This document shows positions 32,165-39,803 of a stretch of 46,069 bases of DNA, piece by piece; the first letter of the stretch is position 1; each line of letters starts with the position of its first letter. Source of the DNA: a virus. The position numbers and the translations under genes are program-made. The stretch spans positions 1-46,069 of the IMG/VR virus record IMGVR_UViG_3300035691_000010. One strand, 5' to 3'. The notes beneath the pieces were generated by a model. That model made no database searches, was not told the origin of the DNA, and saw only the letters and a program-made list of their open reading frames with translations.

Positions 32165-33714
32165 CAGTAGCCGCCTCTCCGCCCCGATCGCGCGAACCGT
32201 CGTCCCCCGCCCAACTGAATCCGATCGTCCGGATCATGATCGATCTGCGCCCGCTTCAAGATCTCGCGCTCAATCTTCTGCTCGTCCTTCTGCGTCGGCA
32301 GCACTGGCCCGAAGTTCGCAATCAGGTACTCGCAGTCGTTCTGACAGTGGTCGTAATAGCCATCTTTCTTCGGGACTTGGATCGGCTTCCCACCAGCTGT
32401 CCGAACCACGCGATCGTCCCAGACGTAGCCAGCTTCGAACCCATCCGGCCCAAAGGCGTCTGTTCGTGCCTGGTCCTGCCCGATGACGCGCCAGTGCGTT
32501 TGGTCGATCTGGAAGGCTTCCCCGCCCTTGATGGCCCGTCTCCGCATGTAGGACGCGAGCGTTTGGATTGCCACGCTCCGAATCTCAGGCGTGTTGCTGG
32601 TGCTCACCGACCGCGGCGCGTAGCCGAGGAGTTCTTGGAGGGCCTTGACGCCTGTCACCGAACTGCCGAGGCTGTTCTTGTTCGCGCCAGCCGGATCGCA
32701 GCATGCCTGAATGTCGTACGGCGTCCCAAACCACTGTGCTCGCTGCTGAATGACCAACGGCACGAAGTCTTCGAGGAAAATGTCTTCGCCCATGATGCCG
32801 CCCAGAATATGCAGCGCGCCCCACGGCGTGAACTGCGCCCAGGTCACACACGGCCGGCTGGTCCCAAAGTCCCACGCTTCGTAGAGCGGCAGCGCGGGAT
32901 TCATCGTCAGCGGAACACAGTGGCGCTTGGCGTCGTAGTAGCCGCCGTAGACCGCTTTGCCCGTCACCGAGAGTCCGCGCTTGCCTTCGATGAAACGGCG
33001 CCGTAACGCGCTGCCTTCCGGGTACTTAGCCTCCAACGACTCGATGTAGCCAGCAGGGAGATTCTGCCGGTTGTCATAAACCGAGGTCCAGATGTAATGG
33101 TGGTGTGGGTGTCCATCGAGTTCGGGGAACCACGACGCATCGGCGAGCCAATGCCCGTGACCTGGTGGATTGGGGGTGAACCACGCCTCAAGCGGATAGC
33201 CCACCTGAGACAGTCGACCAGGCACATAAGCCTCGACCACATCGCGCTCAGCCTCCTCCGGCTGGTCGATCCACAACACCGCGAGGGTTAACCCGGCCAG
33301 CTTGCCGTAGCGCATCGTCTCTTCGCTGGCCTTGAGCGCACGGAGATAGATGCGCGACCCGTAGGGCTGAACTTCGTCGTATTCCTCGTCCGGATGCCAC
33401 TTCAGCGACAGCCCCATCTTGGCGGCCGTATCTCGCCACAGCGGCTTGACTTGCGCGTCCAATCCGTCTTGTGTCCACCGCGTCGCCGCCATGTGGATGC
33501 CGGGATGTTCGACGGCGTAGGTTCCGAGCTTCGCAGCCGGCGCCGTGGACTTCCCAGCTCGGATCGCGCCCTCTAGGTCGATGTACTCGATTGCGCCACC
33601 GACGACGGCCCGAATCAGAAGGAACTTCGATTGCGGTTTGTTCCAAAAGAAGTCCACGACCCGCGGCTTGGTCGCAGGCATCAGCAGCGAGAGCGCGAGG
33701 AGAAGGACATTCAC
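32164..33714 (-). CDS. terL: Terminase large subunit
   Basis: 516 residues. Walker A GAIRAGKST (49-57), Walker B LAVLWIDQPEE with Asp150 and Glu153, and nuclease acidic residues Asp282 (AWDFGTS), Asp340 (CCDPAGA) and Asp455 (YYDHCQND). It is the ATP-driven packaging motor and headful or site-specific nuclease. The GTG start overlaps the small-terminase stop. The first 18 residues (MNVLLLALSLLMPATKPR) look out of place, so an internal Met12 may be the true start. Confidence 0.88.
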   Translation of the reverse strand: MNVLLLALSLLMPATKPRVVDFFWNKPQSKFLLIRAVVGGAIEYIDLEGAIRAGKSTAPAAKLGTYAVEHPGIHMAATRWTQDGLDAQVKPLWRDTAAKMGLSLKWHPDEEYDEVQPYGSRIYLRALKASEETMRYGKLAGLTLAVLWIDQPEEAERDVVEAYVPGRLSQVGYPLEAWFTPNPPGHGHWLADASWFPELDGHPHHHYIWTSVYDNRQNLPAGYIESLEAKYPEGSALRRRFIEGKRGLSVTGKAVYGGYYDAKRHCVPLTMNPALPLYEAWDFGTSRPCVTWAQFTPWGALHILGGIMGEDIFLEDFVPLVIQQRAQWFGTPYDIQACCDPAGANKNSLGSSVTGVKALQELLGYAPRSVSTSNTPEIRSVAIQTLASYMRRRAIKGGEAFQIDQTHWRVIGQDQARTDAFGPDGFEAGYVWDDRVVRTAGGKPIQVPKKDGYYDHCQNDCEYLIANFGPVLPTQKDEQKIEREILKRAQIDHDPDDRIQLGGGRRFARSGRRGGY

Positions 33715-33989
33715 GCGGCGTAATTGTGGTTGATCTGGACGGGCCCACCGTCAGCGCCGGTCACTTCCAGCCGCTCGGTGGGCTTGCCCCACAGGTACGG
33801 CGCGATGATAGCCAGTGCCTTGATGCGAACGTGCGGATCGTCGTGCGGAGCCGTGGCGAGGGTATGCAGCTGCGCGGCGTAGTCCCGTCCATCCGGCCCG
33901 CCTAGCTTCGCGAACAGGTCACGCGCTTCCTTGCCGCGCTTGTTCGGCGTGCCAGCGGTTCTACCGCCTGTCTTCCACCCCTTCGCCAT
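33711..33989 (-). CDS. Terminase small subunit-like protein
   Basis: 92 residues: MAKGWKTGGRTAGTPNKRGK, a basic start seen in small-terminase-like phage proteins, then a helical part (HVRIKALAIIAPYLWGKPTE) and RLEVTGADGGPVQ. It directly precedes and overlaps the large terminase, which supports a DNA-recognition subunit role. Confidence 0.7.
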   Translation of the reverse strand: MAKGWKTGGRTAGTPNKRGKEARDLFAKLGGPDGRDYAAQLHTLATAPHDDPHVRIKALAIIAPYLWGKPTERLEVTGADGGPVQINHNYAA

Positions 33990-34036
33990 CTATTTCCGTC
34001 TACTTTCGACGGGTTGATGGTTGGATTACAAGAGGC

Positions 34037-34309
34037 TCAGCCTTGCTTGCAAGGTGGGGGTGTGAATTTCTTTTGGCGGGCGGCGTGACTGGCGAGGTAA
34101 GCGATCTGGCGGCGACGTTCAGCGGACAGGTTGTGCGCTCGAGTAAGACCGCCTAAGCGTCCCCTGGCCTGCACAGAGGACACGGTCCGGTGGAGTTCGT
34201 CCAAGCGATCAGCGGCTTCTTGGCAGGTCCAAGCGAGGGTATCGCGGTGCTGAGCGAGCGCGGCAGTCGCGAGGTGACGGAGCCTCAAGATGAGGTCTGG
34301 GGTCGTCAT
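34037..34309 (-). CDS. Small hypothetical protein
   Basis: 90 residues; helices LILRLRHLATAALAQ and TCQEAADRLDELHRTVSSV, then GLTRAHNLSAERRRQIAYLA, an AHNLSxERRxxIA motif found in many phage and plasmid small proteins. TGATG overlap with the gene upstream. Possibly DNA-binding. Confidence 0.65.
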   Translation of the reverse strand: MTTPDLILRLRHLATAALAQHRDTLAWTCQEAADRLDELHRTVSSVQARGRLGGLTRAHNLSAERRRQIAYLASHAARQKKFTPPPCKQG

Positions 34310-34545
34310 CACGTCTCCTGCTCGGGCTGCGGGGCAGGAACTCGTTGAGCCTGTTTGATTTCTCGTTCTTCGTAGGCGTGAACGAAATGCTTTAAGCACG
34401 TGATCGAGCACGCGACGTAGTAGGCGCCGCGATCCTCGATGCTGAACCAACCGTTCGGCATGTCGCCGTCGTACTCTGGCTCAAACTGCTGGACCTTCAA
34501 ACATTCGCCGCACGTCCACGGCACCATCTCTCGCTTCTCAGGCAT
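34309..34545 (-). CDS. Small Cys-containing protein
   Basis: 78 residues: TCGECLKVQQ, then CSITCLKHFVHAYEE: four Cys as two CxxxC/CxxC-like pairs, a possible zinc ribbon. GAGGAG precedes the ATG. The 15-bp translation-start sequence (34543-34557) is repeated at the start of the DUF1643-like gene. Confidence 0.7.
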   Translation of the reverse strand: MPEKREMVPWTCGECLKVQQFEPEYDGDMPNGWFSIEDRGAYYVACSITCLKHFVHAYEEREIKQAQRVPAPQPEQET

Positions 34546-34562
34546 CTCGGCTACTCCTCGAG

Positions 34563-35186
34563 CTATGGTCTCGTCCAAGGAATGGGCTTCCTGTCGTCGG
34601 GGATTCGCATTTTGCCGCGCGCCATCGGATGCAGCGGTTGCCATGCGTTGTTGACGCCGAGGCAATAGAACTGTTCGTCCGCATCCGCGCGATCGGCAGG
34701 CTGGCCGAATGCCTCTAGGCATTGCTCCAACCACACCTCGTCGTGGTAGACGGGCGCCGCGCCGAATGCAACAAATCGAATGACTGCGGCACGCGCAGCC
34801 GCTTCAATGTCTCCGAGATTAGCCTGCAGATCGTCGCGCACGTCCCATGCCGGCCCGTGCGCTTGCCAATTCGCCCAACGCCACATCGCGGCAGGCTGAC
34901 TCGCTATGAACGGATAGAGGTTGACGCCGATCCAGCCATCGCAACCAGCTGCTTTCGTGAAGTGCGTCACGCGGAGCGCCGTTGGGTCGTTGCGATCCTT
35001 TGCCGCGAGGCTTGGATTCAACATCAGCCACGCCGCCCAGCGCTGAGGATTCTTCACCCACCAGCGGCGAATCTCGTTCCTCAGCGTGCCATCGCGGGCG
35101 AAGCGCGCACTGCCTTTGAGCAGCGGCGGATCCCAGTCCAACCCGCTCAGTTCCTCATTGATCGACGTGAGATCGACTTGGTCCAT
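34563..35186 (-). CDS. DUF1643-family protein
   Basis: 207 residues. WAAWLMLNPSLAAKDRNDPT and GWIGVNLYPFIASQP, then VYHDEVWLEQC and a C-terminal CLGVNNAWQPLHPMA are hallmarks of DUF1643 (LMLNPSxADxxxxDPT). The biochemical role is unknown. GGAG 8 nt upstream defines the ATG at 35186; the longer frame is unlike protein. It is bracketed by a 15-bp direct repeat. Confidence 0.8.
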   Translation of the reverse strand: MDQVDLTSINEELSGLDWDPPLLKGSARFARDGTLRNEIRRWWVKNPQRWAAWLMLNPSLAAKDRNDPTALRVTHFTKAAGCDGWIGVNLYPFIASQPAAMWRWANWQAHGPAWDVRDDLQANLGDIEAAARAAVIRFVAFGAAPVYHDEVWLEQCLEAFGQPADRADADEQFYCLGVNNAWQPLHPMARGKMRIPDDRKPIPWTRP

Positions 35187-35226
35187 CTCGGCTACTCCGT
35201 CGGATCGGGAGGGGCGGCCACGTCCT

Positions 35227-35418
35227 TCACGGCAGTTCAAGTAGATCGCGGTCCATCGCGGTTGAGCCACAACGCGAACAACAGACAGAGCCTCCGGTAA
35301 ATCGGCCTGTGTCTTCGTCCACGAAATACTTGAAGTCCAGATCGTCGTGTGGCTTACCGTCACGACACAACTTCGTGCCGCAGACGTGCAACGTGATTTC
35401 TTTCGGCGCTTCGTTCAT
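35227..35418 (-). CDS. Small Cys-rich protein
   Basis: 63 residues: LHVCGTKLCRDGKPHDD then GGSVCCSRCGSTAMDRDLL, with Cys pairs typical of a zinc ribbon. Unknown role. Confidence 0.65.
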   Translation of the reverse strand: MNEAPKEITLHVCGTKLCRDGKPHDDLDFKYFVDEDTGRFTGGSVCCSRCGSTAMDRDLLELP

Positions 35419-35419
35419 C

Positions 35420-35629
35420 TCACTCCTCCTTCGGGCGGGATCGACTCGGAGGGACGGTCATTCCATGCACATGTGCAAGACGGGCCACGATGAGACGCGC
35501 TGTGGTCTCAGGATCGTCGCCGAGACTATGATTGCAGATCAATCGCGTCACCTCAGCGACCGCCTCGAGAAATTCCTTAGAGCTGTTCGATCGGCCAGTC
35601 TCGTCGGCCGTCCAATCCTTGTCCTTCAT
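35420..35629 (-). CDS. Small hypothetical protein
   Basis: 69 residues, a helical core EFLEAVAEVTRLICNHSLGD then ETTARLIVARLAHVHG. Overlaps the previous stop by 4 nt. Not recognised. Confidence 0.65.
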   Translation of the reverse strand: MKDKDWTADETGRSNSSKEFLEAVAEVTRLICNHSLGDDPETTARLIVARLAHVHGMTVPPSRSRPKEE

Positions 35630-36036
35630 TGCGGCTCCTCCGGCGCGGTCGGCTCCTGAGAGGGCCTAGGCAACATCGCCAGCAACTTCTCGGCCTCGTC
35701 CACGCGGATCGGAGCGTTAGCGCTCTGCGGCAACCATGCGATCAGCGTTCCGAGCGTCTGCTTAAGCGCGTTGACCTCACGACGGAGCTGCGCGATTTCT
35801 TTGTCTTTCGTCGGCATGTTCCTCACTCCATCCGCAGGCGGCTTCTGAGATTCGACCCAGGATTTCCACAGCTTCAAGGTCAACGCGCGAATGCTGACAC
35901 CATCACGCTTCGCTTTAGCACGCAGGGAGATGGCGAGAGCCGGCGGCACACGATCAACTTCGATCTTGACGCGCCGGCTGGTGGCGATTGGAAAGTCGCG
36001 AGAGTAGCCGCGCTTAGCAACGACCGAGCGCCGCAC
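35626..36036 (-). CDS. Ribbon-helix-helix-like protein joined in frame to a coiled coil
   Basis: 136 residues from the GTG at 36036 (inferred). The first 65 (VKIEVDRVPPALAISLRAKA, GVSIRALTLKLWKSWVESQ) look like an Arc/RHH DNA-binding protein. After about 70 residues an internal ATG at 35817 with GTGAGG just upstream starts DKEIAQLRREVNALKQTLGT, a coiled coil. One fusion or two nested products are both possible. Confidence 0.6.
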   Translation of the reverse strand: MRRSVVAKRGYSRDFPIATSRRVKIEVDRVPPALAISLRAKAKRDGVSIRALTLKLWKSWVESQKPPADGVRNMPTKDKEIAQLRREVNALKQTLGTLIAWLPQSANAPIRVDEAEKLLAMLPRPSQEPTAPEEPQ

Positions 36037-36187
36037 CGTTCTCGCGCCGATTCCCGTCCGCAATCTCGCGCCGCAGCCGGTCCGCCATCGCCTCTGGTTC
36101 AGTCTCAAACCGCGCGATCGTGCCACAGTCCCTTGTATCGACCACGATCCAGGCCCCGCGCTCGAACCAAACTGTGTATCTATCCAT
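36014..36187 (-). CDS. Small protein under the strong leftward promoter
   Basis: 57 residues from ATG 36187: YTVWFERGAWIVVDTRDCGT, then FETEPEAMADRLRREIAD, a beta-beta-alpha pattern. AGAGG is 8 nt before this ATG, better spaced than the upstream ATG at 36193. First gene after the palindromic promoter-operator, so probably early or repressor-controlled. Confidence 0.7.
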   Translation of the reverse strand: MDRYTVWFERGAWIVVDTRDCGTIARFETEPEAMADRLRREIADGNRRENGAALGRC

Positions 36188-36207
36188 GTCCATCACCTCT
36201 GGGACAC

Positions 36208-36236
36208 AGTATAGGCAACAATACCGGTATTGTCAA
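36208..36236 (-). promoter_or_regulatory. Strong leftward promoter
   Basis: On the minus strand: TTGACA (36236-36231), exactly 17 bp, TATACT (36213-36208). Predicted start near 36201, at the Shine-Dalgarno of the next gene, so the leader is only about 14 nt. Confidence 0.85.
36218..36233. promoter_or_regulatory. Perfect 16-bp palindromic operator
   Basis: ACAATACC-GGTATTGT, a perfect palindrome that fills the spacer and overlaps the -35 box by three bases. A repressor dimer bound here would block RNA polymerase. The sequence differs from the palindromes at 1225 and 45686, so a different regulator is likely. Confidence 0.75.
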
Positions 36237-36243
36237 GTCCCAT

Positions 36244-37092
36244 CTAACGTCTTCGCTCCCCACCCAGCGGGAGGGCGAGGAGGGCTGTCGCGGATTCGCG
36301 TGCTTCGGCAACGAGAGCCTTCGTGTTCATCCAGCCATCGGTCGCAGGCCCGCGGGGAATCTCAGGCTCAATGAATTGCTCGGCAGCTTCCAACGCTTCT
36401 AGAAGTCGCTCCACCACCTGCCGGAGCGCTCCCTCGGTGGCCTTCTGCTCGTCCACGAGTTCTTCCAGATCGCGATGCGCTGATACGAGTTTCTGATTCG
36501 CCTCTGACGCTTCTTTCTTGAAGGCTTCAGCCTGCGCTTTCCAGTAGCCTGCGATGTCGTCTGGCGCTCCCTCGGTGGCCTCGCGTTGCGACTCGAACTT
36601 CTCTGCGGCTTCCAAGCGATTCGCAATGCCGCGCAAGTATTGCGCCTCGCAGATGGCGTAATAGCGCTCGATCGTGTCCGCCAGTTCTCGCATCCGCGCA
36701 GGCTCCCAGAGACACGCGGCGTCTAGCGCACGGATAGCGTAGTTCTCTTGTGGCGCTCCCTCGGTGGAGGCGTGGAGCGCCCGCAGGCGTTCGACTTCGG
36801 CGATCAATGAGTCGTAGCGTGCCCCAATCTCAGCGATGTCGCGCTCCTTACTCGGCGTGATCTGTAAGCTAGCCGACAAACGAATCTCAGCTACATCGCG
36901 CCGACACTCCTTCAGGTCCAGCACGGGCGAGTCGGACGCCGGGATGGGCGCAGGGGTGGGCCGTTGAATCTTCTCCGGATGCTGATTCCGCACATGCTCC
37001 ATCAATGCTGCATCGCTTCCTGTCCAGAATTCGCAGAAGGCGCAGAACAGTTGGGTGTCACAGAACGTTGGATAGCCTTCTTCGGTACTCAT
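36244..37092 (-). CDS. Modular early protein with EGA(P) linkers
   Basis: 282 residues. An N-terminal C2H2-like finger (CAFCEFWTGSDAALMEHVRN) is followed by helical modules separated by STEGAPQ, ATEGAPD and ATEGALR. The linkers are encoded by a near-identical DNA block present three times (around 36427, 36566 and 36752). Each module is a different helix-rich piece, as if swapped in by recombination at the linker. Such mosaic proteins occur in some phage accessory regions; function unknown. Confidence 0.7.
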   Translation of the reverse strand: MSTEEGYPTFCDTQLFCAFCEFWTGSDAALMEHVRNQHPEKIQRPTPAPIPASDSPVLDLKECRRDVAEIRLSASLQITPSKERDIAEIGARYDSLIAEVERLRALHASTEGAPQENYAIRALDAACLWEPARMRELADTIERYYAICEAQYLRGIANRLEAAEKFESQREATEGAPDDIAGYWKAQAEAFKKEASEANQKLVSAHRDLEELVDEQKATEGALRQVVERLLEALEAAEQFIEPEIPRGPATDGWMNTKALVAEARESATALLALPLGGERRR

Positions 37093-37123
37093 CGCGTCGG
37101 CTCCGGGGAGTCAGGAAGAGCGG

Positions 37124-37336
37124 TCACTGCAAGCGCTCGCAATCAGGATCGTCGTTGGTGACGCCTGAATAGCGCGGGTTGCCGGTCAGCACTTCGATAT
37201 GTGCTCCGATCGCCCAGCCGCGCAACGATGGCGAACCTTCAGGCACCATTGCATTGCGGTAGTCGGTCAGAATCTCGCCGCACCGTTCGCAGCGCTGCAC
37301 GCCTTCGCGGTCCAGTTCTCCTGCTACGTGAATCAT
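37124..37336 (-). CDS. Small Cys-pair protein
   Basis: 70 residues: VQRCERCGEILTDYRNAMVP, with a CxxC, then WAIGAHIEVLTGNPRYSG. ATGA overlap with the gene upstream. Zinc-ribbon-like; not named. Confidence 0.65.
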   Translation of the reverse strand: MIHVAGELDREGVQRCERCGEILTDYRNAMVPEGSPSLRGWAIGAHIEVLTGNPRYSGVTNDDPDCERLQ

Positions 37337-38268
37337 GGCCTCTCCTGTGTCGATGGCGGAACCGCGCCGGCTGGCAGCGTCGCGCGTCGATCGAACCGCG
37401 TCAAATCCTGCCCGTATTCGCGTGCTGCCCGCTGCGGTGCGTAGAACCACTGCGGGAACGGCCTGAGCGAGCAATTGCCACGCACGCAGCCGCGCTGCAC
37501 CTGTTCAACCAGCGACCAGCCGCAGATTGCACACCGCGTCTCATCGTCCGGCGGCAAATCGGCTCCTGGGGGAGCGGGCAGCGCCGCCAACGCTTCTTTC
37601 GCCGCGGCGATAGCGTTCCGCACGGCGTCAGCCGCTTCCGGCCGAAGATCGTGACCGCGAGCCCGCGACAAGTTCACGTAGGATTCCGCCTGCCTGACGA
37701 GTTCAGCGAACGCGGGCGGCCAGCCCTGCGGCTCCCGGCCGGCCCCTGGAGCGGCCCGCAAGGCTGCCAACCGTTCCCGTAGTTGCTTCATCAACGCTCG
37801 CCATTCGTCACGGCTGTCGCGTGGCAGCGCCCAGATGGCACTGGCGATTTCTTTGCAGAGTTCTTCATCCTCCTCCAGCGGCGGCGAGGCGGGCGCGGCC
37901 CGTAGGCGCGACACGATTATGGCTGCGATGCTATGGCCACTCGTCCATAGGCCGTGCTCGCGGACTTCCGCGTCCCATTCGCTCAGGAGTTGTTCTAAGT
38001 TCATGACATCGCGGGGGGCTGGCGCGGCCTGGATGGCGTCCCCGGATCGCACCAGCACGCAATCTGGATGGACGCAGTTCTCAAAGAACAGATACGAGTC
38101 GTCGTCTGGCTCCTGCGGCCAGTCCTCGCCAGCGTGATGCTCCCAATGCGCCTTAGAGAACATCGGCGATGAAGCAATCGCCCGCTCATGGACTTCCTTC
38201 TGTAGCCTTTGCGCCAATTCCAGCACCCGCTCGGCGCCGCGCGGGGCGGCGGGAGGCTTATCAGTCAT
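37333..38268 (-). CDS. Mosaic accessory protein with RAAP-type linkers
   Basis: 311 residues made of unrelated modules joined by Ala/Pro linkers (IQAAPAPRD, LRAAPASPP, LRAAPGAGREPQG, LPAPPGAD). Modules: an N-terminal helix with HWEHHAGEDWPQEPDDDSYL, a helical ELCKEIASAIWALPRDSR, a RQAESYVNLSR module, and a C-terminal Cys/His part (CAICGWSL, CVRGNC) plausibly zinc-binding. Resembles its neighbour at 36244 in design. Probably a recombination-built accessory protein. Confidence 0.65.
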   Translation of the reverse strand: MTDKPPAAPRGAERVLELAQRLQKEVHERAIASSPMFSKAHWEHHAGEDWPQEPDDDSYLFFENCVHPDCVLVRSGDAIQAAPAPRDVMNLEQLLSEWDAEVREHGLWTSGHSIAAIIVSRLRAAPASPPLEEDEELCKEIASAIWALPRDSRDEWRALMKQLRERLAALRAAPGAGREPQGWPPAFAELVRQAESYVNLSRARGHDLRPEAADAVRNAIAAAKEALAALPAPPGADLPPDDETRCAICGWSLVEQVQRGCVRGNCSLRPFPQWFYAPQRAAREYGQDLTRFDRRATLPAGAVPPSTQERP

Positions 38269-38491
38269 TGGTCACCAGCGTGGTCTCTGGACGTGGCGCG
38301 TGATCGATGGCGTAGGCGATATTTGTCAGGATGTCCTCTGCCATCAGCACCTTGCTACCGACGATCAACAATAGCGGCACGCCATTGGACTCTTTGATGA
38401 ATTGATCGCGCCACGATCGGACGATTTGCGCCGCTCGCGCCTGGTCGTCGTAGATATGGAACTGCGGGGCGGCGGGAGGATCAGTCTTCAT
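38261..38491 (-). CDS. Small hypothetical protein
   Basis: 76 residues: QARAAQIVRSWRDQFIKESN, then VPLLLIVGSKVLMAEDILTN, an alpha-beta pattern. Overlaps both neighbours. Not recognised. Confidence 0.65.
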   Translation of the reverse strand: MKTDPPAAPQFHIYDDQARAAQIVRSWRDQFIKESNGVPLLLIVGSKVLMAEDILTNIAYAIDHAPRPETTLVTND

Positions 38492-38732
38492 GACCAGCCT
38501 TCAGTTCTGGCGCGAGGTAGACATCGCCATTCAAGAGACCGTCGCAGTGGGCCAGCGCGCATGCCAGAGCGCCATCAGGATCGGGATCGATCGGCGCTTC
38601 ATGCGGCTTGCGGACGTTCTCGTTCCACGACGCGCAATCGGTGAAGATTTGCCGAATATCGCGCGCGATGCGATCAGCTTCAGCGAGAATGGCAGCACGC
38701 GTCTTCGGTTGGGCGGCGGGTTCGGCGCTCAT
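38481..38732 (-). CDS. Small hypothetical protein
   Basis: 83 residues from the ATG at 38732 (ATGA overlap): RAAILAEADRIARDIRQIFT, then PDGALACALAHCDGLLNGDV. Helical; role unknown. Confidence 0.65.
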   Translation of the reverse strand: MSAEPAAQPKTRAAILAEADRIARDIRQIFTDCASWNENVRKPHEAPIDPDPDGALACALAHCDGLLNGDVYLAPELKAGHED

Positions 38733-38944
38733 GAGGAGGACTCCGAATCCAGCAGCGGCGCAGAAACTGGCTCCAGCCACCATCCAACGCCTGCGCGCTC
38801 GTCCTCGAAATAACGCCGCTGAATGTAGCTAAGGCGTCGAGTCTTCACATTCCGCACGCCGATACGCCTCCCTACAGTGGTCACTACTCGCAGCAAGCGG
38901 CCGTCAGACGCCTTCCAAATCGAATTGATGTTGATCGTTCTCAT
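38729..38944 (-). CDS. Small basic beta-rich protein
   Basis: 71 residues: INSIWKASDGRLLRVVTTVG, then RIGVRNVKTRRLSYIQRRYF, an SH3- or OB-like strand pattern with many Arg; may bind nucleic acid. Confidence 0.65.
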   Translation of the reverse strand: MRTININSIWKASDGRLLRVVTTVGRRIGVRNVKTRRLSYIQRRYFEDERAGVGWWLEPVSAPLLDSESSS

Positions 38945-38976
38945 CCTGGCTCACCCGTCTCCTGGCACGACGAGGG

Positions 38977-39192
38977 TTAGTCGCCGTCCAAGTCGAACAA
39001 CGGCAATTCGCCTTCATCGCGCGCCGCTTCGCGCAGTCGCATCAGCACGCCTTCGCGCGATTCGGTGAGTTCTTTCAGATGGTCCTTGCACTGCGCGATC
39101 TCGTTCGTTTTGATCGCCAGTTGCCGCTCGAGCACGGCGATCTGGTGAAACCGCCGCGCCGCACGTTCTTCGGTGATGTTCTTCACGCTCAT
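38977..39192 (-). CDS. Coiled-coil early protein
   Basis: 71 residues from ATG 39192 (ATGA overlap): RFHQIAVLERQLAIKTNEIA then CKDHLKELTESREGVLMRLR, a long coiled coil, and an acidic ending ELPLFDLDGD (a DLD-type tail seen in phage proteins that contact clamp or SSB partners; inference). Confidence 0.7.
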   Translation of the reverse strand: MSVKNITEERAARRFHQIAVLERQLAIKTNEIAQCKDHLKELTESREGVLMRLREAARDEGELPLFDLDGD

Positions 39193-39452
39193 CGTGTCGC
39201 TCCAATCGCCTGTAAGGCTTCTTCGAGACTCCGTACCACCGCCGCCGTGCCCTGCCAGCCCGCCAGAAACGTCTTCTGTGAGGCGCGGAGCTGCCCCCGC
39301 GCCGTCTTCACTTCCAAGAGGTAGTTCTTGCCCCTGAAGCCCACCAGTAGGTCCAGCGGCCCCTTCTCGCACACACTCGCCCCGACTCGCCGCAGACCGT
39401 CCGCGATCGTGTGGTGATTCCCGTCGAGCCGGTGATACGCATACTTCGCCAT
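39189..39452 (-). CDS. VRR-NUC-like endonuclease
   Basis: 87 residues. The PD-(D/E)xK core is visible: Asp34 in PLDLLVG and ExK (Glu47, Lys49) in YLLEVKTARG, followed by QLRASQKTFLAGWQG as in VRR-NUC and Holliday-junction-type nucleases. It likely cuts branched or flap DNA in recombination or packaging. It lies in the recombination-gene region. Confidence 0.75.
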   Translation of the reverse strand: MAKYAYHRLDGNHHTIADGLRRVGASVCEKGPLDLLVGFRGKNYLLEVKTARGQLRASQKTFLAGWQGTAAVVRSLEEALQAIGATR

Positions 39453-39454
39453 CG

Positions 39455-39799
39455 CTAGCCTCTCGGATGCGTGTCAAATAGGAGTCGTTCGCGAGGAATG
39501 CGCGGATCAGGACCAAGCGGCTTCGCGGGTCGCTCAAGATAGGCCCACAGCTTTTTGCCGCGATGCACGATGCCGTCATCGCTGCGGTAGTTCGTCCACA
39601 TCGATACGAGATTCAACCCGTCCGCTTTCAGTTCGCTGATGCGCGTCCGCACGGCGCCAATGTCCGCACCGCAGCATTCTGCCAATGTTTCCTGCGTCCA
39701 ATACGTCTCCGGATGGGCGAGGAAGTAGGCGCGAAGCTGCTCGCGCTGCACCTTGCGGTCAGCGAGTCGTTGCGGCACGGATGGTTCAGGATTGGACAC
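39455..39799 (-). CDS. Winged-helix-like DNA-binding protein
   Basis: 114 residues. YWTQETLAECCGADIGAVRT then RISELKADGLNLVSMWTNYR reads as a helix-turn-helix with a following wing; the tail is Pro/Arg-rich. The GTG start is 4 nt after the stop of the 28-codon frame upstream. Possibly a replication initiator-like or regulatory protein. Confidence 0.7.
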   Translation of the reverse strand: MSNPEPSVPQRLADRKVQREQLRAYFLAHPETYWTQETLAECCGADIGAVRTRISELKADGLNLVSMWTNYRSDDGIVHRGKKLWAYLERPAKPLGPDPRIPRERLLFDTHPRG

Positions 39800-39803
39800 G
39801 GCG

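Noticed and set aside
38977-39579. A 200-residue form of the coiled-coil gene.
   Set aside because: The extra N-terminal part is coding in another frame (VRR-NUC-like and winged-helix genes); the ATGA overlap at 39192 marks the true start.
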